A stretch of DNA of 64,000 nucleotides from Phycomyces nitens (lineage: Eukaryota > Mucoromycota > Mucoromycetes > Mucorales > Phycomycetaceae), in contig JAHRBC010000005.1 in assembly GCA_022702545.1 (NCBI GenBank), positions 558,001-622,000 of the forward strand. The letters run 5' to 3'. Positions within the stretch are counted from its first letter, which is position 1, and each line of letters opens with the position of its first letter. This document shows, in pieces, positions 36,535-49,785 of the stretch. The notes under the pieces are model-generated. The model saw nothing but the letters and a program-made list of their open reading frames with translations. It did no database searches and was not told the DNA's origin. A program made the translations under genes and the position numbers.

Positions 36535-37551
36535 TTACTTTGATCCCTTCTCAAATGTCTCAAACACGCCGGTTACGAATGCATATCCAACCAGGATGAT
36601 AAGAGGCAGGAGCTGTATAAGGTAAGTCCACCAAGGATATGCTGTTTGCTGTGTAAATGCCTGTGCTGTACGTCCTCCACCCCCACTACTAGTGTAGAAT
36701 GTCTGTGTACGGAATCCAGGTCCCACAAAGGTTGCACTACTGAAACCAGGCCCACCAAAGCTTTCCCCAAAGCCACCATTGAAGAACGTGTTGAATAGAT
36801 CTTCTGGCGATATTTCCTCTCCCATTCCCCCGCGATGAAATCCTCGTGCATTACTAAATGCAGAAGCAAAGCTAGCTCCAGCATTTCCTCTCTGTTCTGG
36901 ATCCCCTCCAGATGAGTCATGGATGGCTTTCTTCTGGGGATCAGACAATACTGTGAATGCCTTTGAGATTACTATATATATATATATTTAAAAAAAGAGG
37001 TTCATCAGCACATAATTATACGGAATAACTCCAAATAAAATCATCTCCAACCCACACTTGAAGGCTTCGTCGGCACCAGGAGCACTATTCTTATCTGGAT
37101 GGAATTGCAATGCAAGCTATGATGGTCATTCTGTCAGTTAAACCTAATTTGTCTTTTCTTCTGGACGTACCTTACGATAGGATTTCTTAATCTCCACCTC
37201 TGTGCAATCTCGTCTTAATTTCAAGACCTTGTAGTAATTTGTTCCGCATGCCAGTATCTCTTTTACTGCCATAACTTGTTCCGATGTATACTTGTCAGAT
37301 GATGCATTTTCTGACTGGGACCCGGCTGCTGTAGGTCTTTGTCGAGGCCCAGAAGCCGAGTTTGGGGTCTCTTTTGTAGATGGCTCTGCCATCTTCATCT
37401 TGATCTTTTGAAGAAATTCCTTTGCTTGATCGGTAGGAAATAGGCCGAGAGATTTCTTGGTCAAGCTAAGTGCTGCAGGAATGTTGCCATTGCCATACTC
37501 TGACTTTGCAAATGAGAGGCAATTCAATGCTTCCTTTTCTTTGGTATCCAT
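36535..37551 (-). CDS. ER tail-anchored J-domain co-chaperone (DNAJB12/B14-like)
   Basis: Hsp40 co-chaperone that stimulates Hsp70 ATPase at the ER surface. Three exons (37551-37171, 37116-37056, 36971-36535) give 292 aa when the second intron uses the GTGGGT donor at 37055. The N-terminal ~60 aa (NCLSFAKSEYGNGNIPAALS) match the helical N-terminus of the DNAJB12/B14 group. The J domain runs from NYYKVLKLRRDCTEVEIKKS through the HPD motif (LALQFHPDKNSAPGADEAFK) to SKAFTVLSDPQKK. A Gly/Phe-rich segment follows (GGFGESFGGPGFS), then one membrane helix (TYLIQLLPLIILVGYAFVTG). The protein ends about ten residues after the helix and lacks the DUF1977 lumenal domain found in longer members. Confidence 0.88.
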
Positions 37552-39197
37552 ACGTTGGATTGGCTTGTTCTAATATTAACCCTACTCGAAAGCTGGAAAA
37601 AAAGAAGAACAGGCTTTTTCATATGTTATTGTGTCGCCTTTAAGAAATCTCTATGCGATCAGCTGTTTTTTGATTGGTTAAATTGAAACGGCTGCCAAAG
37701 AGAATGTAAAGTTGGGGATATTTTTTGGGTTTTTTTTACGAAGATCTATGAGATTATCTTTGGTTGGAATTTGAGTTAAACTTTTATTTTATTATTATAT
37801 CAATTGCTCGATACCAAGATATGTCATTGGCAGATATTCCCAATAGCCCTGTCGAACAAATCGTTTATGAGATAAACTTTGACAGGTTTCTTCTAGTTAT
37901 ACTCAAATCACTGATTAGAACATTTGAATTGTACTCTAATTTCTCCTTTTCTCTCTCTCTAAAGGACCAGGAGTTATAGTGTTATAGGGGTTCCGATTCT
38001 TAAAGCCCATGTCGAGGTAATTGAACAGTTTTTGTTTCCTTGTAGCATGACTCTGATAGATTGACATGACTAGCATCATCAATACAGCCCATTCAGTATT
38101 GTCATTTATACCTAGAATTATTTGTCATAGGCACATGCATAGCACCCCAAGATATATTTTGCTGATATGAATACTGGAGAAATATAGCATTATTTATGTA
38201 TAATTTCTTATAGAATATTACTAGGTACAAAATGACCAAAAAATCATACAATTATATAAAGCACTTGATGTATTTTTTTTAAAAAAAAGGATCTTAATCA
38301 ACATTATGTTCCTGAACACATAGGTATAATGTCTCATTTAGAACTTTTAATATTACACAAGTACATACGGCTAATTATCAAATAAAGTCTTTTATTTTCA
38401 TAAACATGCTCAGAATCAGTACTTTTGACGTATGATTTATATAAATACTAGATACTTTCTCCAATTAGCAAAACATATAGTGTTTCATGTAATATAGTTC
38501 AAGTCTATCGATATAATGTTGTAATTCTATAAACACTTTTATTTGCATCGTTTATATGAGCTGCGCTTTTTGAATCATATCGATGAATGCAGCCGAGCTA
38601 ATTTTACATTGCCAATGGAAAAAGTACAAATTGATGGACTAATTAGAACATGTGAAGATGAATATTCAAAATACACTGGCGAATATCCTCAAGGCTTATT
38701 GGCTAATAGGGATCTTTTACTATTGTTTGATATACTTGTCTTGTACTGTATTGTAATTATGTAGTGCGCATGTGTACAATTTCCAGAGAGACCCCTTACA
38801 CTTGAGTTGTATTCCAGCAAGAAATACAGTGGCCAGTGACAATTTCGAGAAAACTACTTCTTTTGAATATTTATAAATGAATATAAAAAGTGTACTCCAA
38901 GCAACTCTATCGGGCCAATAAATCTCTATAACATATTCATTGTCGTATTTCAGATACGCAAACTGGAATGCAACACACAAAGTAAAATTCACTTTAGCAA
39001 AAAAAAAAAGAAGTTATTTTCCAAGATCTATCCAATATATCTCTATGCAATACATATGTTTTTTTTTTGGGTGGTAGTTCCTCCATTTATTCCCAAGATA
39101 TTTACAATAGTCTAACTGATAGAAGAGAGAGAAAAAAGAGCGACAATAAAGAGATGAGAATGTAAAAAAAAAGTTAATGACCCTTCGATGACAGCGT
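37552..39197. other. AT-rich intergenic region
   Basis: No recognisable gene. Frames at 37764-37979 and 38543-38764 (plus) and 38720-38992 (minus) are AT-biased and motif-free. The first ~150 bases hold the J-protein promoter. Confidence 0.5.
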
Positions 39198-40408
39198 TTA
39201 CTTGTTGCGGACGTATTTGCCAACCACAACGGCGTGGTCTCTCTCATAAGGTTCCAGAGTAAGCTGTTCTTGGGGCTTAACTCTCTCCTCCTGAAGCTTC
39301 TTGACTTCACGTGCGAATACCTATTCAAATATATTGATTAGTTGGCCGTATAAATACATATATTCGATTCAACTCACAGTAGCAGCATCCACAGTGGAAT
39401 CGATACAGGAGGCCTTGATAGAGATGACAATGTGACCATCATTCTTCAAGAAGTGATGGGCGTTCAAAGCTATTTTTTAAGACATTAGACATTGATCAAA
39501 GCTATATGTATAATCTTAATTCAATGCTTACTGATAATACGGGCCTGATCGGGCTGGGCAACATCAGCAAAGATGACATCGACCATGGGAACCAACATGC
39601 GGTACTTGTGGGGGTGACGGGCATCCTCAATGATAGGAACAACGTTGGTACGCTTCTTGGCCATGTTGATAAGATCACGACCGGAACGGTGAGAGAACTC
39701 AACGGCGTAGACAGCACCTTGAGGACCAACGACATCAGCAACGTGAGAAACGGAAGTACCAGAGGCAGCACCAAGGTAAAGGACCTTCTTTCCGGGAGCA
39801 ATGTGGAGATGGTCAATACCACCGAGAACGGCAGCAGCAATCTTGGATCTGAAAGGATTCCATACGCGGTACTCGATCTTGGTGCCCTCAGCACCCTCAA
39901 CGGAAATACGCTTTTCACCGTAGACAGACTCGCCGGGGACAAGGTTCTTGGTGACCAAAAGATCTTCCTTACCACGGGCAACAAAGATACCCTCATGTCT
40001 GTGGGGCTCAATGATGACCTTGGCACCACCACGGGCACCACCAGCAGCACCACCGCGACCACCACGGGCACCACCTTGGAATTACAGAGAATAGAAATAG
40101 ATTATGAGATCAATTGAACAAATAGCATGTTAGATAGCAGATTACTTACCACGGCCACCACGGGGAGCACCACGGCCTCCACCACGACCACCGAAGCCGC
40201 CACGGCCTCCACGATCGCCACCGAAACCGCCACGGCCTCCACCACGACCTCCACGATCGCCACCGAAGCCGCCACGGCCTCCACCACGGCCTCCACGATC
40301 GCCACCGAAGCCACCACGGCCTCCACCACGGCCACCGAAGCCTCCACGGCCTCCACGATCACCACCGAAACCGCCACGTCCACCTCCGCGTCCACCTTCG
40401 TATCCCAT
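39198..40408 (-). CDS. NOP1: Fibrillarin, box C/D snoRNP 2'-O-methyltransferase
   Basis: Nucleolar methyltransferase guided by box C/D snoRNAs to 2'-O-methylate rRNA, also involved in histone glutamine methylation. Four exons (40408-40150, 40074-39532, 39469-39378, 39320-39198) give 338 aa. The first ~105 residues are a long Gly/Arg-rich domain built on [12 protein letters not shown] repeats, encoded by an internally repetitive first exon. The catalytic core includes [40 protein letters not shown], motif [33 protein letters not shown] and [16 protein letters not shown], ending [17 protein letters not shown]. All family landmarks are intact. A chance frame opposite the repeat, rich in Thr and Ala, is an artefact of the GC-rich tract. 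Confidence 0.97.
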
Positions 40409-40908
40409 TGTTATCGTTTAGGGTTTGTTGAGTATAAAAAGTTGTGATGAGATCTCAACGAAACTGTCGAGAACTGGGTTTTGTTGGGCTGTCAAGAAAG
40501 AAGGGAGAATGAAGCTGAAAAAAAAATTCAAATTTGAGGGAGAGGTCACGCAGAGGCTTTTTTTTTCTCATCTTTCATTTCAATCCAAAGTCACTTGTGA
40601 CGCTCTCTTGACAGAAAAGAGCGGTAAATCAACTGCTGAAAGGTACAATGTAATTAGACCAATGAAACTGCCGAATTAGAGACACAATGCGATCTAGTGG
40701 ATCTGTTGAAGATTTTTGAAAAAGACACAAAAAATAGTTTCTATTCAACGCTCGTTTGTTTCGAAGCGTATTAGACAAAGTAAAGGTTTTTCAATGCCAA
40801 GGGCCAATCAAATATAAAAAAAATTGGTTGTTTATAAAGTTTTTGTAAGATAAGAATATATACGTACATATTAAATACATATGTGTGTGTGTAAAGATTA
40901 AGCTGAAA
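40409..40908. other. Spacer between fibrillarin promoter and trehalase 3' end
   Basis: About 500 bases holding the fibrillarin 5' region and the trehalase 3' region. A plus frame at 40425-40679 has no recognisable motif and lies in the presumed fibrillarin promoter, so I do not call it. Confidence 0.5.
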
Positions 40909-43110
40909 TCAAGGTAGATTATAAGAAAAAGAAGAATCGCAATCTGGAGCTGTAATGCCGGGAAACAATTCGAACAGCCACAAAGTTACGCCGTTTGTCC
41001 AGCCAAATCCAATCTGAACAGTGTCTAAAAGAAGCAGGATAGGTTAAATACAAATAGCTATGGGTTTTTAGACCTACATTCACCACCAGACCCAGCGTTT
41101 CCAATATTTGTTACATCGAATTTTTCAAACATATGGCCATCGTCTGTTGCACCCGAGTACTTGCTCAGCAAGCCAGGTAATGTTCCTCCGGTCTTATACC
41201 AAGAGCAAAAGGCAGTGGCAACGTTACGTTCGGCCAGAGTATACAGCATCGGAAGAATACTTTTGTCTTTATGATTAAGCTTCTTCAACATATCATCGAC
41301 ATTAAACATGGCTTGCATGGTTATGTACTGAAGAGGCGGCCAGCCATTAGGCCAATCCCACTGCATTGTGGTGTTGAAGAAAGAAGTGGTTAGAATACCC
41401 GGGTATTTCGACAATGAATCTCGGACTTGATCAAACACATGCTTCAAGTGTTGAGGAGTCTTGACACGTTCAGGAATCGCATTAAGCCTTGTGTATGCAC
41501 ATCAAATGAAATGAAGCTTGTCAATATACTGATGTGCTTTAGGGCTATTAATAACATACCAGAAGGGATACATGCTTGCAGGGGAAAACTCAATTGCCTG
41601 TGCCTTGCTGGTTAAGTTGTAGTCATAGAATATGTGGTCTGTATCATTCCATAGGATTCTGTCCATAGCATCCAAGCGCTTGGCTGCCTGTTTCTTGTAG
41701 TAATTGGCTTTCTTTGTCGACCGAGAAGACCTCTTTCCATACTTTGCATGCCATTCTGACAGACTGCTCTCCATACTCCACAAGAGAGCATTGAGGTCAA
41801 CAGGGACAACATTGCGGGTATTCAGCGTGCGAAGAATTGCATAGCCATGCTCATCTCCAGCTTCAGGGATCCTATTCTTGGTCCATCTGGAAGAGTAATC
41901 CCAGCCTGATTCTGCGCCAGTAGCAAGATCAGAAAAGAGATCAATCACTTGTGTTTCTGTAAAGTTTGTGCCATCATAGGCTGTCTTGTAATCTTCGGCA
42001 TAGGACTCAGGTCTTGGAGAATGGTTCTCGACATTGTATCTGTTCAATTGATGCCTTTTTCCAGACACAGGATCTTCAACGCTTACGGTTGTATTGCTAA
42101 TCCAAAAGGCGTACTCCTTGTCCAAAGTAGGGAGTGCCGCCTTTACAAATGAATCATCACCTGTTGCATCGTAGTAAGCCCGGATCATCTCCACCAGAAA
42201 AGGAGGTTGGGATCTATTGAGATAATATATGCGGGCTCCATTGGCTATAAAAGTTTATGTAAGCCAGGTGTCTGATAATAAGAATTGCAGCTTACGGATA
42301 AAGCCATACTCTTGAATGAAATCCAAGAAATTCTCAATCATGCTTTTGGCTAGCTCGTTCTGATTGCTCAACAACAGACCCTTTATGACAAAGAAACTAT
42401 CCCTGTAGGCAATAATTAAGCATTAGACTCTGTTTTATACTGATACATATCTGGGGATTCACATTAAGGCTGGACTTTACCAGTAATAAAACTCTCGGAA
42501 TCGACCACCGGGTACAACAAAAGGGAGCTTGGTTGGTAAGGTGCTAGACACACAGCCATCGCACAAGCCAGTTGTATCAAACTCAAATATCAATTCTCCC
42601 CATGCCTGGTGTAGATATTCGACCCAACTCTTGTATTTCTTGTCTTGTATTTTATCCACCCATGGAAGAGGATGCGGGATTGTCATATTAAGCTTTTTCA
42701 AATCACTCCCAGCCGGCAAAAAGTTTTCGTCAACAAACACTTGTAATTCATCTTTGGTGGCATTGGGACCAATGCTATTGAATCTGGATAAGACCTGATC
42801 AACAGGCTTTGAAGTAGGCTAGATAACACACAAATGAATATTTAGACACAAAGTTTAGAAACAAACAAAATAAATATGTGCATTATATTATTTAAATCAG
42901 CAGCCCAACATTTACCATGTCAACAAAGGTCTTTGAGTCTGGAAAAAGTTCAGCAAGTTGAACGGCCTTTAAGAGAGGTCCTTCGCAATAGATGGGAGAG
43001 TGGCATGAAGGAAATGCTTTGGTATCTTGCGTTTGGTGAGACCCAACAGCATTTGTTGCAGCAATACCGAGCTGTAGCAAAGCTAACCCAGAAATAAAAA
43101 AGAGTCTCAT
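40909..43110 (-). CDS. Secreted GH37 trehalase
   Basis: Hydrolyses trehalose to glucose. The start at 43110 gives a signal peptide (MRLFFISGLALLQLGIAATN), so the enzyme is secreted or wall-bound; the earlier frame to 43203 begins with TTG. Six or more exons code for roughly 600 aa. Both family signatures are present: VPGGRFREFYYWDSFF and MQWDWPNGWPPLQ. The catalytic Asp sits in ESGWDYSSRW and the catalytic Glu in SGGEYTVQIGFGWTNG, which is rebuilt across the last intron. There is no Ca-binding N-terminal regulatory extension of neutral trehalase and no GH65 signature, so it is the GH37 acid/periplasmic type. N-glycosylation sequons (for example NMT, NTT, NFT) are frequent. External trehalose use and spore germination are inferred roles. 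Confidence 0.94.
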
Positions 43111-46100
43111 GTACACAAAGAGAATGGAAAGTGGAATGAAGTAAAGAGGCTCAAGATGCGCGGTAAACCCTTGGACAAATAAATGGGAATTTATAGTGAA
43201 CAAAAGGGCCGAGAAACATGCCTTTCTGTCTCACTTTCTTTTACGTATGGCTTGAGTCGGAAAGTACAAGCCTAGACAGTTTCTGGATTGCAGGTAATCG
43301 TGAGTAAGAGCAGACAAAGTGCAGGGGCTGTCTATAATATAGAATACGCATGGCATTAGTTTGGTGACCTTGCAGCAATCCGGATTTTCCAGTACCGGTG
43401 AGACCAAGAGAAAGAATCATGAGTCCATGAATGAATGATCCAAGGTTATACATGTAGCTTCTTACCTTATTATAATCTTTTATCAAATTATGAAAATATA
43501 TCAAGTAGATCAAAAGTAGGAGTATGTATGAAACGCGTAGTTATTAAGCATCTATATCGTTATGGACAAGATATTAAGCCAACGATAAATTAAACTTTTT
43601 GTTTAAATGGATGAATAGGCTATGAGATATAACCAACCTTTTCAGAAGTACCAAGCACTCTTGTTGATGTTTAGTTGTAGTAAATACACAATTGATTATT
43701 TTACGATATTCCCGTCAATAGGCCCAAAACTATATATATGACGGTCAGATACCCGATGGGATTATTTGGATTCAAGGAAACCTACCTTTTAGAGTGCAAC
43801 TATCTATTTGGTTTCTAGAGTACATATGACATCATGTGTTATTTTCCCGTAGTTTACTGCTAAGAAGTGCAGCCGATCAAGAGGATGTACTCCATAGGCG
43901 CCAAATGAATTCCAATTCACACGAAATAACCCTTGCAGTCCTGACAGTACCAACGTACGGAGTTTAAAATAAAGAGGCGGGAATTAACACTGCAATAGGC
44001 GGTTTTCAATTTTCCAAGAAACGGCATTTTCTTCTTCAAAAGACGGCTAGCAGTTTAAAACATCTGTGATTTTTGCGACAAACTGCACTCCCTACTTTGT
44101 TTTTGCGCTTTAATAAGGACGGAAGCTTTAAAAGACTCTTCTGCAGCAGAGGAGACACGTTTTATTATTTAGTATCAACTGGATCCAGATTTGTCCATAA
44201 AACACAATTTGACATAAAGTCTACTCCTGCAGAAATATACCGGGAATCAGTATCAAAATGTAAATTTAGTCTTTTGGTTATCTAGCAATAGTAAATCACA
44301 TACATTTTAAATAGCTACGATGGATCTTTAATGTGAGCGTAATAATTATACACATAACCTTTGTCTATTATATCGACAGAATACAAACCAAATAACCTCT
44401 TTTAAGCTTTTTGATATATTTATGAGATTTGGTATTTGCAAGTTCCAGTAGTCTAGACAATTAAGTTTATCAGATACATGTATTGAGGTATATATATATT
44501 ATGTACCTTTAATCATTTGATGAAAACATGCTTTCCAAGTCTATATTCTAATTATCAAACTTTTCTCTTTACGGAATTACTATAATCATAATCCATTTTT
44601 ACTTAATCCATTCTGGACATACAGACATACCAACAAAGTCTGCATAATTCAGCACATTAAGGTTAGATATAACTAGGCTATAAAATAGACAGCTACCGCT
44701 AGATTACAGCCTTAATTGTTATGATGTATATTTATCAGTTTTTCAAAGGTAATACATATATTTACACTAGGCAATATTAAAAAAAAATCCTCATTTTCCA
44801 TCACTCAATATTATATAGTCTTAATAAATATTCTAGTCAAACTACAATCAAGTTAATTGAAGATTCTTTGACCATGGCCTTGTCTACCATTTGCCAACAG
44901 CCACAAGTTGATGTCTCGGGATATTTCGATGGCAGATAGCTATTATACAGCACCAAAATTAATCACAAGAGAACCAGAAAAATAGAATACACAAGTCTTT
45001 AATATTCTCAATTGTGTAAACAATGCCTTCAGTCCATTAAGTTTTCAACTATATATATAATTTGCATGTTTAATCATCTTTCTTCTTCTTCTTCTTCTGT
45101 TTAATATATCTTTTATTTTACCATGATATACTATTTATATTTATCAAACCTAATCCTTAGATTAGTTGCATTGCTAATAATTGATTTAATATATCGCATT
45201 ATAAAAGTTGTTATACTTTTCCTGTCTGTGCTCAGTTTGGGATACTAGTGTTAGATGGCTTGTTTTACTTATTTTAGCATGGAACTATTTTACTAGAGTA
45301 TAGTGATACACAACTTTATTTGAGACATTTTTTTAAAAAACTTTATCACTTTTAACCTTTGGTTTCTGTTGGATACTAATACATATTATTTGTATTGCAA
45401 AAAAGGAGATTTTATCCAATATTTCTATTTACTTTGTGTACATGACAAATTATGGGGTTGATATGATTAATGAGTGCCTTTCTATATATATATATATATA
45501 TAGTTCTAGTTTAATACTAATTCTTAAAAAAGTTATATATTTCATCGTCATGTTTGCATTTTTATAAATTTGCACAATCTATACTTTTTTAAATAGTCGG
45601 TAGGTTTGGTGGCTTTGTATTTTACTGTATTCTCCTATGATTAAGCTTTACTAGTATCTATGTCCTTGGGCAAGATAAAGATGTGTCTAAATATAATGAT
45701 TGGTAATTGAGGTGGATGGATTTGAAAGAAAGAAAAATCTAAACATAGCCATTGTCCATTGGACTTGGTTAGTATCCATTTTTGGAGGGTCAAGGGATAG
45801 TTGTTAAGAATTAATAATATTTTCAAGTCATATAAAAAAGGAGATCACTATGTATATTCTTGAAAGAGGAAATGTATCCGGAAAAGATAATTTATAAAAA
45901 CAAATTCAATACTGTCTCTAGCAAAGACTGTATTAGATTATTTTCTTGAAAAAATGTTTAAGATATATAACTAAAAAACCACCGAAAAAAAAGCTTAATA
46001 CAATTCATTGTAGTAAGAGTCTGGTAGTATTAATAAAATCAAACATGGGAAAAACCAAAATTTGGGTCACTGTTTTTTTTAACCTTGTTAAACCGAATTT

Positions 46101-46869
46101 TAAACAATTAAAGGGAAGATAAAGCATATCCTTTGGAGCCACTTGAATATATCTTATTCCAAGTCTTGTCAAGTATCATAATCAATGGTTTACTTTCAGA
46201 AAATACTGTAATTGACTATATATTTTTACAACTAGATAAGTCTATTCGACCAAAATTAATGGATGTATGTATTCATCTATCAAGACTAGATATACTTTCA
46301 TGTTAGTTGAGATTTAGATAATATCTTTTGATACTTATATAGTGACCATTAAAAGGCTCGAGTAGTAGTCCCCTGGTACCATATGTGTGTCTGTGCTATA
46401 AGTCTCGGCGATACTTTTAAACTCTTTTTCTGTTTAAGGTGTAACAATTCCAGGTGATCTCTTGTTTTACTAACCAATATCTTGTTTCATATTGATATAA
46501 AATGTGTATACAACAATAAATATATGGTTTAATGAAAGAAAGTTAGTCTGGTACAGGTATTGAACCCAATTATGTGTTTACTAGATCATTTCTTTACTGC
46601 TCTTCTACACCGTTTTTCCCTGATAAATTGATATATGCTCAGTCAGCACAAAAGCAAAGCATTTTTGCACCCAAGAGATATACACATTATCTTTTTTTAG
46701 CAAATATTTTTTCATCGTAAAGACTCGCGACTTTATATTTAAATAGTTAATATTGTATATATTTTGAAAATAAAAAATAGATAGAGTTTAATATCGGGGG
46801 TTTCATCACTAACAACAATTATAACACTAGTTATATCAGGCATACTTGCGAAAAGTCTTGTACCAAATT
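43111..46869. other. Large AT-rich gene desert
   Basis: Nearly 3.8 kb without a recognisable gene. The first few hundred bases belong to the trehalase promoter. Between 43850 and 44290 the DNA is less AT-rich and has a 70-codon plus frame (44073-44285) that lacks an ATG. TA dinucleotide runs occur at about 45484-45501. I see no tRNA or repeat array. Confidence 0.5.
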
Positions 46870-47090
46870 TAGGACTCATATGCTCTCACTCTTCGAGAAT
46901 ACAAGCCTTGAGACCTTTAGTATTATTGATGTATGCCTTTCACTCTGCAACGCAGCTTTTTATGGTATTCCAGGTATTCTCAATTGGGTTCAAATCAGGG
47001 CTTTGAGATGGGCAGTAGTCAAAGCACTTGATTTTTCACCAATTATTCTCATGATTGATTGAGGGGATCCCATGAAGACTTTATTCCCTG
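46870..47090 (-). pseudogene. Fossil of a Tc1-type transposase C-terminus
   Basis: Read on the minus strand, the DNA gives FDYCPSQSPDLNPIENTWNT followed by IKSCVAE, a stop, and KAYINNTKGLKACILEE. SQSPDLNPIE-W is the diagnostic C-terminal block of Tc1/mariner DDE transposases. Stops interrupt it, and upstream pieces (EALYVCYFKQE, then stops) suggest the frame once extended to about 47160. I could not match terminal inverted repeats. It is a different lineage from the 4647-5815 element, which has PYSPFLNPVEGCF at this place. Confidence 0.75.
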
Positions 47091-47983
47091 AGAAATGGTT
47101 GGCCTTGTAAAGAAAAATATCATTCTTGTTTGAAATATTAACAAACATAAAGAGCTTCATTGAGCTCATTTATCGGCCAAACTAATTCAACTTATTAAAC
47201 ATGTGTCCTCGTACTGAAAAAAAGTAAATTCTAGGGCTCCAGCATAAAGCTTAGCTTTGCAGTAATTGCACCCCTTGATTTTCATTCTGCTTCTTTTGCA
47301 TCGCAATTCAACCAAAAGAAAATTGAGAATTTGCGATTTAATTTTCGCTGTTTATAAAATATACAATAGCCTATTGTAAAGACAAGTCCGACATGTATAT
47401 TTAAAATCCCGTACATTGAAATTGTCAGCAGTGTGTTTTGTGCTTGTGAAATCTTGTTTTCCCAAGCACAATTACATTTTCTGTTTCTTTTGGGTAAAAT
47501 GTATAATAATAATCATACAAACATGGAATAAATACGCCACAAAGAGGTACTTGTAATAAACCCTAGTAAAATCCAACTGTGGCCACAACTGAAACTGTGG
47601 GGTCGGATAATTTTAACAGGAAAATATGCGGGGAGTATGCAGCTTTTTTCTACTATTGACATGACAGCTGTATGTTTCAAATAACAACTGTCAGATTTCG
47701 CCGGAAATTTTCCATTGAGATTTATTGTTCTCCCAAAAGTCTGACAACTGACATGCCAATATATCTACAGGCTAAATCCTAACGTGCTCTTTGAGGACTT
47801 ATTTAGAGATATCCCAATAAATAGTTATTCCACGGCAGATCCAACGAATCTTATCCTAAACCTCAAAGTTGCCAAATTGCACAGACATTTTGAAATCACT
47901 AGGTTGTCTGATAGCATAAGAATGCTGATATTTTATGTTGCCTGTATTCAATTTAGCATCTAAGATTCTAGCCGAGTTTATTA
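47091..47983. other. Intergenic region next to the transposase fossil
   Basis: The part up to about 47340 may still belong to the old transposon (ATTGCACCCC and a run of moderately repetitive AT-rich DNA). No gene seen. The final stretch is the 3' flank of the NDUFAF5-like gene. Confidence 0.45.
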
Positions 47984-49565
47984 TTAAAGTACATCCTTCA
48001 AAGAGGCATTGGCAGAGCCACGCTTCTTTGGTTTAGGTGTATCAGGAGAGGGCTTCCATCCGATCTACAGGCAAAATAGCAATAAGTCTAACATATCAAA
48101 ATAGTAATAATACACAAAAAAAGCATTACCATGTAAATGATCTGAAATGTTGCTGGAATCGATCCGTCCGGATTTCCGTGAAGCTCTGTAAAAAGGTATT
48201 AGATACATTATATATTTGGGATAATTTAACAAGGCTGATTTACCTTTATAGATAGATGCCGCTGCCAAGAGAGTATCTCTCTGCAAAAGAGGGCGGCTAT
48301 GCAAACATGTCAAATAGATCATGCCATTAATGGCTATTGATAGATTCATAAATCACCCTATAAGCCTTACCGAGACAAGACCGCATTGCTTTCTCCCATG
48401 GATCTAAGATCCTGCATCAATTCAAAGGCTGAGGGATAGTTAACCTGGATCTCATCAACATCAACTGTTGTCAATGTAAATCCTGCCCTTGTAAGAAGGC
48501 GGGAGATATCACTAGAATCTATGTTGAGGATATAAATGTCACTTTCAAACAAAAGCAGGACTCCCTACTACTGTACATACCTGTCATTGGGGACACACGG
48601 GGCGATACACCACTTTCTCTTTCTGTCTCTGCCAGTTGCAAAGAAGTTCTATAGGCGAGTATATGATTGATTATCAGCCGCCATCATCTATAAAGATTTG
48701 ACAAGGTTACCTCAGCTCAAATAAAGTGTCTCCTCCAAACATGGCACCAATAAACACACCATCAGGTTTCAATGCTTTTCTGATTTGAATAAGAGCACCT
48801 AGATTCAAAGTAAATAATCTCAACACAAACACCATAGATCAAGCAAGTCTACTTACCAGGCAAGTCATTGACCCAGTTAAGTGAGAGACTGCTCAACACA
48901 GCCTCAAGAGAGTCTTCTTTAAAGGGCAGGTGCTCTTCATCCACAACATGTCGCTCGATTTCAACTTGTAATTGCTCATATAAGTCCAATGATTGATTCC
49001 ATGTGTTTTCTATAGTTCCTTACTGCTGCACGGTTGGTCTGCGTCTCTAAGCAATGCCTTTTCTGATGTACAGATATAAACAAATATAAAACAGTTTAAG
49101 TTTTATCACACATATAATCTAGCCAGGACTTTTTTATTGTTATTTTTGTTTTCTTTTTACCTGACAAATCACACATGATCAACTTCTTGACCATTGTAGG
49201 ATCAAGATGCTTGACAATGTGTCCGCATCCAGATCCTAAATCGACAACTTGATTAAAATTGCGTTTAATGTCCTAAGAACATGTAAGGAACACGATTTTT
49301 TTTTAAAAAAATTGACTAGACTGTCAGAATATATTACCAATAGTCGATCGGCCACCCGAGCAGCCACTTCGTCTTTGATATAGTCAACTTCACGACTGGA
49401 CTCTACTGACATTGCCGCACGATCTTTTTGCATCTGCTTCACATGGCGATCAAACACCTGGAAGGCAGGCGCACCAGGAGGTACGGTGGCATAGGCGCGC
49501 ATGGCATGGGATTGAAGATTTAGAAATGATCGACCAAGTCGAGTACTTTTGATTGTGCGAATCAT
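47984..49565 (-). CDS. Mitochondrial complex I assembly methyltransferase-like protein, NDUFAF5 type
   Basis: NDUFAF5 family: a SAM-binding mitochondrial protein that hydroxylates an arginine of a core subunit early in complex I assembly. The start at 49565 gives a presequence ([20 protein letters not shown]). Conserved parts follow: [20 protein letters not shown], the SAM motif [118 protein letters not shown] and [12 protein letters not shown], then [17 protein letters not shown]. The gene has many short introns; one at 49023-48965 (59 bases) removes two stop codons and restores frame between DADQPCS and [11 protein letters not shown]. Presence of the gene implies a rotenone-sensitive complex I in this fungus. 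Confidence 0.92.
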
Positions 49566-49785
49566 TATGGGATTAAATAATGATTGTAAGATAAAGATAT
49601 GCAAAAAGGTGTCTTGATCGTATTGTTATTGTTTTCTTAATGCGCCCATTCTTTTTGCGATAGGGTCTTGCAGGTTATGAGAGGGGAAGGTGACTGTCAT
49701 CTCTGACAATAGGAAGGAGGAAGGGTTTTGTGGTAAGGGTGAGTAGAGCAGTGTTATGTAGATGTGATGTTTGATATGGATACGC

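Noticed and set aside
36971..37056. J-protein intron with a GTGTGG donor one base earlier
   Set aside because: That junction leads to an early stop; the GTGGGT donor at 37055 restores the conserved SKAFTVLSDPQKK reading.
39506..40117. 203-codon plus-strand open frame
   Set aside because: It lies antisense to the highly conserved fibrillarin catalytic exon and has no independent motif.
40127..40447. Thr/Ala/Ser-rich open frame on the plus strand
   Set aside because: It is the antisense of the fibrillarin Gly/Arg-rich exon; its composition follows from the GC-rich codon repeats.
46984..47000. GGTTCAAATC resembling a tRNA T-loop
   Set aside because: No surrounding stems fold; the bases belong to the SPDLNPIE motif of the transposase fossil.
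48960..49030. Apparent frameshift or 14-base mini-intron (GTAAGG...TATAG) in the NDUFAF5-like gene
   Set aside because: A normal 59-base GT-AG intron from 49023 to 48965 removes both stop codons and keeps the family sequence in frame, so neither a sequencing error nor a micro-intron is needed.
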